Assembly: GCF_002160015.1 (NCBI RefSeq)
Contig: NZ_NFJT01000008.1
Coordinates: 50,300-114,299, forward strand
Origin: Anaerofilum sp. An201
GTDB lineage: Bacteria; Bacillota; Clostridia; Oscillospirales; Ruminococcaceae
Length of the DNA stretch: 64,000 bases
Direction: 5' to 3'
Shown here: one piece after another, positions 17,811-25,847 of the stretch
Layout: each line of letters begins with the position of its first letter
How positions within the stretch are numbered: position 1 is the stretch's first letter
Program-made: the position numbers and the translations under genes
The notes under the pieces: model-generated
Databases searched by the model: none
Told to the model about the DNA's origin: nothing
What the model saw: the letters and a program-made list of their open reading frames with translations, nothing else

Positions 17811-20800
17811 TTAATCCTTACATATCCATTGGACACGCTCGGAAAAGTACGTCGGATAGGCCGATAGGATATCCAAGATGTCCTCTTTATGCGACTTCAT
17901 AACACCTACGATGCTGTTAGCCTCGATTGCATCATGGCCTATTTTGTCTGCCAGAAGATTTGCAAGGAATCGGTCATTAAAGATTTTCTCGCATACCGAA
18001 ACTGCGGTTTCTGTTTTGACTCCGTATTTCAATCTTCTTTGTAGGAGGAGCAAATTGGGCAAGGGATTTACTATGTCTTCGTCATTGATCTCAATGATAT
18101 CAATGATGTTCCCCACAAAGAAACTCAATTCGTAAGAAATGGACTTACTGCAGATATCTTCAAGATCCGCTATCGGCAAGGATGTACACTCATGCATTTC
18201 AACAAATGAACAGCCATCAAGCCACATTTGGCAAATATCCGCAAAGCAGCCTATTTCTTTCTTGAGTGTATGGGTTTCCAGGAAAAAGGATATGAGTATC
18301 TTAACCAGTTGTTCATTCGTATAATTCTGCTGGGTAAGGTGGTTTTCGGCTATCCATTTTTCAATCTGTAACGAAAGGTCAATACCAATCATAGTTCTGG
18401 CATAATTCTTAAGCTGAGAATGGTCAAACTCACTTATCTTCAATGCGATGATGTCAAAGATTCTTTCTAACAAGGCTTTTTCATCATCATTGGCCATAAA
18501 ATATGCCAACGTCTCTTTGCAAATCTCAGATGCTATTGCTTGCCTATCTGTATTTTCGTCGTTTGAAAAAACGAAACACAGATGATTTTCGATAGCTTCC
18601 ATGGTATGCTTCCGAAAACTAACTAATTCTGCAATATTATTGTTGGTCTTGCTCGGATACCTTTCAAGAAGTGCCGAAGAAAGCTCTGATATAAGTTGAT
18701 TGAAGCAATCATTTTTACCGTAGTTTTCAATAATAAACTTTGCTACTTCTGAACCAATAAATCCCGCTTGGTAGTCAATAACAATATCTTGAACTAATGA
18801 CAGAATAGAACTTCCACATGGTTCCGAAGCGCTGCTATCGAACATTTTTGTACAGTCATTCCATCTCAAGTTGCCACCATTGATCCGGTTATTTCTATTG
18901 TCAAACAACCGCGGATCTGTAACAATAACACTTCCTTCAGTGTACATTCCAGAGCGTGCAGTTCGTCCCATCAAATTCTGAAAACTGCGGATCTGCATGC
19001 TATTTCTCGCAACCATAAAACTGGTCATAAAAAGATACTTTATTGGAATGTTTACTCCTTGTGCAAGGGTAGACGTACAGACAATCAGACGCAGCGCTTT
19101 GTTTCTACAGGCATGCTCTACAGCAAGGCGCAGTCCATTAGGCAAGTTAGAATAATGCGGGACAACTCCTAAATAGCAGGCAATCGTATATGGATGCTGT
19201 TCCCCATAATAGTCGGACATTAATTGTGCCAGTCGATTCATTTCCTCGCCATCGCTGTTTCCTTTAATCTCAGCGAGGTCGTGCCCCCGATCCCTTAATT
19301 CAATAATTCTGTTGATTACGGTCAGCACGGTGCTGGTTCGATTAGCAAAAATGGCGGCTCCACCATTTTTGCATAGCTTATTTGCGTAATATATCGCAAT
19401 GTCTTTGGCGTCTGTTAGCTCCGGGAAATAGCGTTGCTTTTTCTCGCGGGGACGCTTTTGTAATGCAATAACCTCTATACTGCGGGGAACATAAAAATCT
19501 TCTTGTGCTGAATCATTAGAATAATAGTGGATATCTTTTGTTTGCGAGGCAAACCCAATCATTTTGGGTGTTGCCTTGATTTTAGGATCTGACGCTAAAA
19601 CACCTGCTTCACCCAAGAGCCATTTTTGAATCTGCTCGGCATTAGAAAGTACCGCAGAAAGAAGGATGATTTGTTCTCCCCACGAGATGTGACCCCGGAT
19701 TTCGGAAATCAACAATTCGTAAATGGCCCCTCGACTTCCGTCATCAAACATGTGACCTTCATCAAATATGTACAGACCAATTTCATCCAGGAAATCAGCT
19801 TGGTGATGAATGATATAGCGGAGTTTCTCAGGGGTACAAATCAGTATTTTCGATTTAAGGGACAAGAATAAATCAAGAGAAAAGTCTTCCTCGAGAACAT
19901 CAGAAAACTGGTTGACTAAAACCTCATCCCCGAATGCCGAAATCATATCATTTGCTATTTCATTGCACAGAGCACGGAGCGGAGCAACTATTATTGCTGT
20001 AGTCGCTCTGTCTGAGGCAAAAGACGAACGAATAATCAGCTCAATGCTTTTAGTTTTTCCTACTCCAGTTGGCAACTGTACTATCGCACTCTGCCCCCTT
20101 AAAACTCCCTTTTCGCCAATAAGCTGTTGCGCTGGCCACAGCATTCTTGGAGCCTTTGGGCTTTTAAGGTAATCTGACCACAGGGACTGATCTAACTCGG
20201 AATACCTGGGTAGAAGGCTCCACGATGACTTGGACAAAGCTACCGTGACAATGGCGCACAATATATCGACATAGTATATTTCCATCGGAGCATCATTTTC
20301 ATAAATCACTTTTCTATACTCCGATAATAGATTCTGTATTTCCTCCGCCCCTTTTCCGGTGTTGTAATAGGCCAGCAATGAACGGCAGACTTTTTCTCCA
20401 TAAGGAGTATCTTCACTTATATGAAAGTCTCGATTCAGTAGAAGATACCCAAGTAAGTTACCCATGATTTTTTGAGGAACATTGGTTTCCGGATTTATTC
20501 GCGCAAAATACTCGGAGCATAAAACTTTTGCACTTCCGAAGTCATCAGAAAGGAAGTAGGACGCAGCTCCAGACAGCAAAAAATCAACATCATACTCTGC
20601 ACGATCATTGGCCCCTACAGCCGCATCAAAGTATTGTGAAGCAGCCACTAAATGTGGTGAAAATTCTTCCATGTCAGCTATGTTGTTTTCAATGACACTT
20701 TCGGCGTATCGAGAAAGTATGTAAACAACAGGATAGGATAGTTCATTCGAATTTAATGGAAACTTAGGATAATCCTTTTGCGGAATGTCATACTCTACAA

Positions 20801-20858
20801 GTTTTGCTTTGGCCTTTTGGTATTTGAGCATATAATTTGAAGTATTTGAGAAAATCAT
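17811..20858 (-). CDS. hamB: HamB helicase of a Hachiman defence system
   Basis: The 1015-residue SF2 helicase has an N-terminal helical region, then motif I TGVGKT near 263, motif II DEGH near 366, motif III SAVLSN near 390 and a motif VI variant QNLMGRTARSG near 625. The last 350 residues are helical. Hachiman consists of HamA (a DUF1837 nuclease effector) and HamB (a helicase); the complex is held inactive until phage-related DNA damage releases the nuclease. Length, architecture and the 4-nt ATGA overlap with hamA support the assignment. The sequence is AT-richer than hsdM/hsdR nearby, consistent with separate acquisition. Confidence 0.88.
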   Translation of the reverse strand: MIFSNTSNYMLKYQKAKAKLVEYDIPQKDYPKFPLNSNELSYPVVYILSRYAESVIENNIADMEEFSPHLVAASQYFDAAVGANDRAEYDVDFLLSGAASYFLSDDFGSAKVLCSEYFARINPETNVPQKIMGNLLGYLLLNRDFHISEDTPYGEKVCRSLLAYYNTGKGAEEIQNLLSEYRKVIYENDAPMEIYYVDILCAIVTVALSKSSWSLLPRYSELDQSLWSDYLKSPKAPRMLWPAQQLIGEKGVLRGQSAIVQLPTGVGKTKSIELIIRSSFASDRATTAIIVAPLRALCNEIANDMISAFGDEVLVNQFSDVLEEDFSLDLFLSLKSKILICTPEKLRYIIHHQADFLDEIGLYIFDEGHMFDDGSRGAIYELLISEIRGHISWGEQIILLSAVLSNAEQIQKWLLGEAGVLASDPKIKATPKMIGFASQTKDIHYYSNDSAQEDFYVPRSIEVIALQKRPREKKQRYFPELTDAKDIAIYYANKLCKNGGAAIFANRTSTVLTVINRIIELRDRGHDLAEIKGNSDGEEMNRLAQLMSDYYGEQHPYTIACYLGVVPHYSNLPNGLRLAVEHACRNKALRLIVCTSTLAQGVNIPIKYLFMTSFMVARNSMQIRSFQNLMGRTARSGMYTEGSVIVTDPRLFDNRNNRINGGNLRWNDCTKMFDSSASEPCGSSILSLVQDIVIDYQAGFIGSEVAKFIIENYGKNDCFNQLISELSSALLERYPSKTNNNIAELVSFRKHTMEAIENHLCFVFSNDENTDRQAIASEICKETLAYFMANDDEKALLERIFDIIALKISEFDHSQLKNYARTMIGIDLSLQIEKWIAENHLTQQNYTNEQLVKILISFFLETHTLKKEIGCFADICQMWLDGCSFVEMHECTSLPIADLEDICSKSISYELSFFVGNIIDIIEINDEDIVNPLPNLLLLQRRLKYGVKTETAVSVCEKIFNDRFLANLLADKIGHDAIEANSIVGVMKSHKEDILDILSAYPTYFSERVQWICKD

Positions 20859-21664
20859 TTAATGCACCTCTCGAATACTTGATGTGTCAGGGACATCAAA
20901 TCTGCTCCGTGGACATAAAAAACGGACTGATCTGTTTTCAGTTCCAAATCTGCTCCCTTAATACCGACAATGACTTTCTTTTCGACAGCTGGCAAGCTTG
21001 AAATGGCAGCCCCTACAAAGGATGTTCTATAAGGGTATTCGGTTTTTTGTTGAAATCTTGCTACATCCGCTGCTTCTGCTGACTTTCCCATAAAGCGGAG
21101 CTTTTTTCGGTAGTAATTCAAAGTATGAGAAACTCGATCCTCGTCCTTTTTTGAATCGGTGACTGCATCTTTAATTACTTTATCGGCCTCATTTGAAGAA
21201 AGAAGTGCTTTTACCTCTATTGCCACAAGCTCATCGTTTTTATGCGGAGCCTTTCCTTCAGCGAAGAACCTGTATGCAATTATATCTGTGCCATGCTCAG
21301 ATTCATTTTTACCGGAACGGTTGTGCTGCTTACACCGGGGAACTTCATAGTTTAGGATGAATTCAAATAAATCTGCAAACAGAATTTCGCTAATATCATT
21401 TGACCGTGCCGTCGGTCCAAATGGTTCTCCTTTTTGCGGGATAACATATTGGCGCAAGTATTCCTCTACCGTCAACTTGTTCAACGCGGCATCTTCTTCC
21501 AATTCACCATCTGGAACATAATGCTTTCTAATGTGAAGTGCCCAGTCATCGAGGATAGCGTCATCTATGACATAGGATAGCCTGTAACAGTTCAATGGCT
21601 GCTGGTCTTCAAAAACCACTCCGTCCTCTCGAATAATCCAATTTACATATTGAGGTCTATCCAT
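20855..21664 (-). CDS. hamA: HamA (DUF1837) nuclease of a Hachiman defence system
   Basis: The 269-residue protein fits DUF1837. A GTDIIAY strand followed by VAIEVKALL (about 125-155) gives the D...ExK arrangement of a PD-(D/E)xK-type nuclease; a conserved-looking FADLFEFIL helix lies just before. In Hachiman, HamA is the effector that degrades DNA once HamB senses damage. I chose the ATG at 21664, 9 nt after GAGAGG, rather than the ATG three codons upstream, which touches that site. It begins 16 nt after the TIGR02391-like gene and overlaps hamB by 4 nt. Confidence 0.88.
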   Translation of the reverse strand: MDRPQYVNWIIREDGVVFEDQQPLNCYRLSYVIDDAILDDWALHIRKHYVPDGELEEDAALNKLTVEEYLRQYVIPQKGEPFGPTARSNDISEILFADLFEFILNYEVPRCKQHNRSGKNESEHGTDIIAYRFFAEGKAPHKNDELVAIEVKALLSSNEADKVIKDAVTDSKKDEDRVSHTLNYYRKKLRFMGKSAEAADVARFQQKTEYPYRTSFVGAAISSLPAVEKKVIVGIKGADLELKTDQSVFYVHGADLMSLTHQVFERCIK

Positions 21665-21680
21665 ACTAAGCATCCTCTCG

Positions 21681-22532
21681 TTATTTTCCCGGCATACGAT
21701 GGCACTCGTCTAAATACTTATGTGCAAACGATATTAATGTAAGTATATCAAGTGCCTTCGTTTCATCAGTCTTCCAATTAACTTTGGGTGTGTGCGCTGC
21801 TGGATTTCTAACCAAGTGGAAGATTGCCTCAAGCAGCTCCTTCAAGCCTATAAATTCGCTGCGCTCGCTATCGGTCTTCATTGCGTTAAAGAAGATATAA
21901 GGATCGTTCTTGGAAAACGCAGTTTGAAAAAGTGTTCCACCATCTGTAGTCAAGCCGGAAATCTGCCGGACACGTTCAGCCAATCCTTTTGCCGCTTCAA
22001 ACACAGCATCATAATAGTCTGCTCTCAAATAGTCTTCAACACAGTACTTCTGTACCTCAGAATGTATGGCACGGTCATATAGAGCTTTTTTCAAGTGGTT
22101 GACTCGCTGGTCAACTTCAGAAAGTGTTTCAGCTTGCGAAACCGCTACCAATCGCCCACTTTGGTCAATTGATAACCCGGCAAAGAGAAGGACTTTGTTT
22201 GTTTCCTCGAATAAGTACCTGTATTTTTGCCTGCTATCAGCACTCGTGTATGAGGCAGGATTCAGCACTGCCTGCAAAAACGAAAAGACCTTACTAAACG
22301 ATTGGCTCCTGTTTATCTCTGTTACCAGACAATTGTAAAGCCAGTCTCTTTTGTTTAAGCCTATGGTATATCCCAACTGATTACGGGAGGAGCCGTCATC
22401 AACAGCACAAATTCCGCATTGACCTAAAAGTGTTGTTAATTCGCTTTTAGTCAATCCTTCAGAAGTATGAGCCACAACACCACAAAGGGATTTCAATTGC
22501 TGCTGATCTAATCTTTGGATAATTTGACTCAT
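21681..22532 (-). CDS. TIGR02391-like protein, first gene of the Hachiman operon
   Basis: The 283-residue protein ends in a domain resembling TIGR02391 (Ymh): YYDAVFEAAKGLAERVRQISG near 173-193 and IFHLVRNPAAHTP near 236-248, a HEPN-like helical arrangement in which R-N/x-x-x-H is the family mark (here RNPAAH). HEPN-type domains often act as RNases in toxin or defence systems, but RNase activity is not shown for this family. The N-terminal 150 residues are helical and unassigned. GAGGTG precedes the ATG. It is 16 nt from hamA on the same strand, so it is probably a third component of this Hachiman locus. Confidence 0.72.
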   Translation of the reverse strand: MSQIIQRLDQQQLKSLCGVVAHTSEGLTKSELTTLLGQCGICAVDDGSSRNQLGYTIGLNKRDWLYNCLVTEINRSQSFSKVFSFLQAVLNPASYTSADSRQKYRYLFEETNKVLLFAGLSIDQSGRLVAVSQAETLSEVDQRVNHLKKALYDRAIHSEVQKYCVEDYLRADYYDAVFEAAKGLAERVRQISGLTTDGGTLFQTAFSKNDPYIFFNAMKTDSERSEFIGLKELLEAIFHLVRNPAAHTPKVNWKTDETKALDILTLISFAHKYLDECHRMPGK

Positions 22533-22631
22533 ATAAACACCTCATACACTGAGTTTACACTAACACAAAATAATGTTAACACAGAAATACCGTTTTGTCT
22601 ATTGAAAATCCAGTTTTCAGATTTGTGATTT

Positions 22632-22671
22632 CTTTTCCAGACAGGAGATTTTGAATTACCAACTGGAAAAG
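22632..22671. repeat. Inverted repeat downstream of the recombinase module
   Basis: CTTTTCCAG at 22632-22640 and CTGGAAAAG at 22663-22671 form 9-bp arms 22 nt apart. It lies between the TIGR02391-like gene and the terminator hairpin and could be a recombinase binding site. No second copy was seen. Confidence 0.35.
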
Positions 22672-22673
22672 GG

Positions 22674-22708
22674 TAACCGCAGGAGTGTTTTTAGCTCTCC
22701 TGCGGTTA
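22674..22708. terminator. Hairpin at the end of the recombinase module
   Basis: The 12-bp perfect arms TAACCGCAGGAG (22674-22685) and CTCCTGCGGTTA (22697-22708) enclose a T-rich loop. T-rich but broken runs follow on both strands. It lies just past the stop codon of the proline-rich protein gene and next to dispersed repeat copy A. Confidence 0.6.
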
Positions 22709-22735
22709 TTTCATTGTTTATGCGGCGCAATTTTT
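22707..22735. repeat. Dispersed repeat, copy A
   Basis: This copy reads TTATTTCATTGTTTATG and then CGGCGCAATTT. Nearly the same sequence recurs at 25448-25476 (one change in the first 28 bases) and, more diverged, at 30221-30245. It lies 5 nt from the stop codon at 22740. Confidence 0.8.
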
Positions 22736-22739
22736 GAGG

Positions 22740-23213
22740 TCAGCCCATGATGCCGATTTTGTTGCCGTTTTCGTAAATGTCCGCGCCGTATTCGCAGTGA
22801 TTTGGCCCTTGGTATTCCAGCCAACCGAAGCCCTCCACATAAACCATATCGCCGGGCTGTAGGTCAGTGATCGCCTGCGCCGAGGCGGGTACGGGAGTAG
22901 GTTCCGGAACATGCTCCGATTCAGACATTGGTCGTGCGTTGGGAGCTGCAGACGCTTCCACTGGTGCAGGCTCCCGTTCATTGGTGGTTTCATGGGGAGG
23001 CTCCGACTGTGGAGTCGCAGTCTTTTCTTTCTCTGTTGGCAAATCGCTTTCTGTTTCTAATTTGACCTCTGCGACAATCGGCTCTGGGGCGCTTGCGGCG
23101 GGTGTTTGGGGCGGTGCAGGTGTTTCCCCGACCGTTTCGGCTTGCGGCCACACAGCGGCCCACAGGGCCAGACAGACGGTAAATGCTGCGGCGATGATGA
23201 TACGCCTTTTCAT
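22740..23213 (-). CDS. Secreted or anchored proline-rich small protein (DUF6550-like)
   Basis: The 157-residue protein starts MKRRIIIAAAFTVCLALWAA, an N-terminal signal or membrane anchor. A long stretch rich in Pro, Glu, Ala and Thr follows (about 30-115), then a compact C-terminal domain (ITDLQPGDMVYVEGFGWLEY, about 118-157). The layout recalls DUF6550 proteins of Clostridia mobile elements, from memory. It overlaps the stop of the preceding gene by 4 nt and is the last gene of the recombinase module. The compact end may be an SH3-like fold; its function is unknown. Confidence 0.65.
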   Translation of the reverse strand: MKRRIIIAAAFTVCLALWAAVWPQAETVGETPAPPQTPAASAPEPIVAEVKLETESDLPTEKEKTATPQSEPPHETTNEREPAPVEASAAPNARPMSESEHVPEPTPVPASAQAITDLQPGDMVYVEGFGWLEYQGPNHCEYGADIYENGNKIGIMG

Positions 23214-23530
23214 TTCGGCTCCTCCTTCTCAGATGTGAAACGAGCGCCCAGCCTCCCAGTTCGGCAGGAGGCCAAGCGCTCGTTTTTATAGTTGTTCAGT
23301 TCCATAGAGAGCTGCCACGCCAGTTCGAATCCGGAGATGAAACTGTCGATGGAAGTGTCTTCAACAATGCGGTCCTTGGCGTCAATGATCTGAAGTACCA
23401 GCCTGCGTTCGGGTTTCTCCAGCACCTCGATCAAAGCCTTGTGGCACTTCTCTATTTCTTGCCGGGGGGCCGAAAGCTCCGGCGGAGTGTAGAAGCATTC
23501 ATATAGTTCTTTGATCAGCTTGTATTTCAT
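23210..23530 (-). CDS. Small helical protein (DUF6809-like)
   Basis: The 106-residue protein starts MKYKLIKELYECFYTPPEL and is mostly helical, with a central FISGFELAWQLSMELNNYK segment. This pattern is as I remember DUF6809, a small family found beside recombinases in Clostridia. I chose the ATG at 23530, which follows GGAGGCGAAGCCC; the frame opens eight codons earlier without a site. It overlaps the next gene by 4 nt and follows the active recombinase by about 55 nt. Function unknown; position suggests a recombination or partner role. Confidence 0.6.
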   Translation of the reverse strand: MKYKLIKELYECFYTPPELSAPRQEIEKCHKALIEVLEKPERRLVLQIIDAKDRIVEDTSIDSFISGFELAWQLSMELNNYKNERLASCRTGRLGARFTSEKEEPK

Positions 23531-23584
23531 GGGCTTCGCCTCCTTGTGACACAAACATATACCACACCTTTTCCGGAATAGCTA

Positions 23585-24544
23585 TCAGAATTTCAGAAGA
23601 TTATCCAGAATATTTGCGGCTTGCTTCAGCTCGGCTTGAGATGCTTCGCTTGGAGACTCTCCGTCTTTTTTCTTCTTATGGGGCAGGTACGGCGTATAGT
23701 TCTGCCGGGTCATGCTGGTTCGGGCGTGCCCCAGCATCTGCGCCAGCTCCTTGGCTTCCATCCCATTTCGCAGGGAGGCGATGGCGCATGTGTGCCGCAG
23801 GTCCGTAAACCGGATATGGTCGAGTCCAGCTTCTATGATAATCTCCTTGTGCATCCGGCGCACCATCTGCGGCGAGTAAGGTTTCAGCGTGGCCGGGTGC
23901 ATAAACATGAGCGGGCTGCTGGGGTGCTTGCTGTGCTCCATGATGAGAAGGTCGACCACCTCCGGGGTCAGCCTTATTGACCTCGTCTGGCTACCGTACT
24001 CCACCAGCTTACGCCGTTCCACGGCACGTTTTTCTGCGATGGTCAGCGTCCGTTTTTTCATATTCAGGTCACTCCATTTCAGGGCGATTAGCTCGCCTTG
24101 GCGTAGGCCTGCCGTCAGCGCCAGCATGAACATGGGCAGATAGCCCAGACGCTCGGCGGCATCCAGATAGTCCTCCATTTCCAGAGGCGTCATGATATTC
24201 GCTTTCACCGTCGTGGACTTGCGGTAGCGGAATGCCTTGGCAGGATTCTCTGTCAGGAGACCGTCCCGGATGGCCTGATTCAGACACTGCTGGAGCAGGC
24301 GGTGGATGTGCCGCATGGTTTCCTCACCCAATCCAAAACCGCTTCTTCTGTGATTACCGAAGCGCTTCCGTTCCTCCAGAAATTCTCCGACCATCTCCGA
24401 TGTCAATTCAGAGATTTGTGTGTCTCCCAGGCCGGGAAGGATATGGTTTTTGAATACATAGTTGTGCGCCGCATAGGTGGTCGGCCTGCTTTGGTGCTTG
24501 TCGTAGGTTTCCTGCCAGAAGTTGATGTATTCCCGAAGTGTCAT
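23585..24544 (-). CDS. Tyrosine recombinase with intact catalytic residues
   Basis: The 319-residue protein has an N-terminal core-binding domain (about 1-110) and a catalytic domain with Arg in GLRQGELI near 150, Arg and His in DLRHTC near 248, His in LGHA near 273 and the nucleophile candidate Tyr in QNYTPY near 281. It would cut and rejoin DNA through a 3'-phosphotyrosine. GGAGGTGG precedes the ATG, which overlaps the stop of the upstream partner by 4 nt (ATGA). Its pairing with a second, catalytically incomplete recombinase is unusual. Its substrate sites could be the dispersed repeats flanking this module. Confidence 0.88.
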   Translation of the reverse strand: MTLREYINFWQETYDKHQSRPTTYAAHNYVFKNHILPGLGDTQISELTSEMVGEFLEERKRFGNHRRSGFGLGEETMRHIHRLLQQCLNQAIRDGLLTENPAKAFRYRKSTTVKANIMTPLEMEDYLDAAERLGYLPMFMLALTAGLRQGELIALKWSDLNMKKRTLTIAEKRAVERRKLVEYGSQTRSIRLTPEVVDLLIMEHSKHPSSPLMFMHPATLKPYSPQMVRRMHKEIIIEAGLDHIRFTDLRHTCAIASLRNGMEAKELAQMLGHARTSMTRQNYTPYLPHKKKKDGESPSEASQAELKQAANILDNLLKF

Positions 24545-25254
24545 ATTTCCACCTCCATGCACTGACGCTGCAAATCCCGGAAGGCTACCCACGGGAGTCT
24601 GGCTTGTTTCAATATCTTCTTGTGCAGATAGTAGAACTCGTGGAGCTTATACGGCACTCCGGTTCTGGGGTTGAGGAACACATAGATTGAGTCTGTTTCA
24701 GGGATTCGCTTCAGGAGATACGCCGCTTTCTCATTGAGCGTAAGCAGGCGCCGGCCTTTGAGAATGTACTTGTAGCGAACATGAAAATCGGCCCACGACA
24801 AGGTGATCAGTTCACATTGCCGCAGACCGCTTGATAGTCCTGTATAGATGAGTGGGAGTACGCCGAGCTGTTCCGCTGCGTTCAGGTAACGCTGGAGCTG
24901 CCCCAATCGCAGAGGGGCTGTTTTGTATTCCTCTTCCTTGGGTTCCTGGCAGAGCCGCACCGGGTTGTAGGGAATGAGTTGGTCCTGTGCCGCTTCGTCC
25001 ATACACCGGCGCAGGAGCAGGTGGACACACCAGACGCTTCTGGCACTGAGTCCCTGGCTTCGCAGGCTGTCGTAGAAATCGGTGATTGTCTGCTTTGTAA
25101 GGTCAGAGAGCGCCACACTTCCGATGCTGGGGATGATGTGGCTGTAAATCAGATTGCGGTACCCGCCCTCGGTGTTGCCATTCCATTTGTGCCGGTTGCT
25201 GGTGAACCACTGGTCGCACCACTGATCAACCGTGAGATAATTTTCTTTCTGCAT
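24541..25254 (-). CDS. Tyrosine-recombinase-like protein lacking the C-terminal active site
   Basis: The 237-residue protein aligns by eye with the downstream recombinase: core-binding domain (about 1-105), then GLRQCELITLSWADF near 143, which keeps the first Arg. At the second catalytic box it reads FRDLQRQC instead of the usual DLRHT, and the protein stops within 10 residues. The second Arg, His and Tyr are therefore missing. It is either truncated or a non-catalytic subunit. The perfect ATGA coupling with the intact partner and good codon structure argue for a kept gene. The start at 25254 follows GGAGG by 8 nt. Confidence 0.75.
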   Translation of the reverse strand: MQKENYLTVDQWCDQWFTSNRHKWNGNTEGGYRNLIYSHIIPSIGSVALSDLTKQTITDFYDSLRSQGLSARSVWCVHLLLRRCMDEAAQDQLIPYNPVRLCQEPKEEEYKTAPLRLGQLQRYLNAAEQLGVLPLIYTGLSSGLRQCELITLSWADFHVRYKYILKGRRLLTLNEKAAYLLKRIPETDSIYVFLNPRTGVPYKLHEFYYLHKKILKQARLPWVAFRDLQRQCMEVEI

Positions 25255-25367
25255 ATCATCGCCTCCTTTTGGCAAACGAACAATATCACAGAAAGCAGGA
25301 AATAGCTACTGGAAAGAACGAATTTTTTTGAGAAGAATGACTGTTCCAGGCGATGCCGCATGTGGCC

Positions 25368-25409
25368 GTTCTTGTCATTCTTGTCAGTTGCTGATTACTT
25401 GACAAGAAT
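25368..25409. promoter_or_regulatory. Operator-like repeats upstream of the recombinase module
   Basis: TTCTTGTC occurs twice 9 nt apart (25369-25386), and the second copy forms an inverted repeat ATTCTTGTCA/TGACAAGAAT (25377-25386 and 25400-25409). The same TTCTTGTC pair lies in the promoter of the AlbA-type gene near 30145-30162. A shared regulator is likely. Confidence 0.5.
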
Positions 25410-25447
25410 CCGGTTTTACATCTTCAAAACAACTCCCAAGCCGAGGC

Positions 25448-25476
25448 TTATTTCATTGTTTATGTGGCGCAATTTC
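25448..25476. repeat. Dispersed repeat, copy B
   Basis: It matches copy A at 22707-22735 with a T for C change (TTTATGTGGCGC). It lies between the upstream region of the recombinase module and the 3' region of the helicase module. Confidence 0.8.
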
Positions 25477-25847
25477 TGAGGCGTTTTCTGCGACAGAATC
25501 GTCTGATGCAGGGGTAAACCCGGTCGGAAGCACTTTTAATATACAGAATTCCATCCCACACAAATCCCAAAAGACGAAAGCGGTGTCTGAAACAAACAGG
25601 GCAAAAGAGTTTCAAAGAGGAACCGCAGGAGTGCTGGAAAGCACCAAAGAGGGCGCAACAGGGCTTCCTGAAGGTTCAGACATAGGTTTGGGTCCGCATT
25701 CCCAGACATTCGAACCCCACACGCCGGACCAAACACTGCCAAACAGAGCGAAAGAGCATCAAACATCAGCAAAAAGCAGCGGATTATCTCTACCCTTTTT
25801 CTCCATTTCTTGCAATCCCAAATGCGGAAACATCCCGAAGACGCCCA
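25477..25847. repeat. Noncoding 3' region of the helicase module, first copy
   Basis: About 370 nt after the helicase stop codon contain no gene. It is clearly related to 30246-30623; for example both contain CCCACACAAATCCCAAAAGA and CATTCCCAGACATTCGAACC, with many substitutions and small indels between. It is part of a duplication that continues into the helicase gene. Confidence 0.8.
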
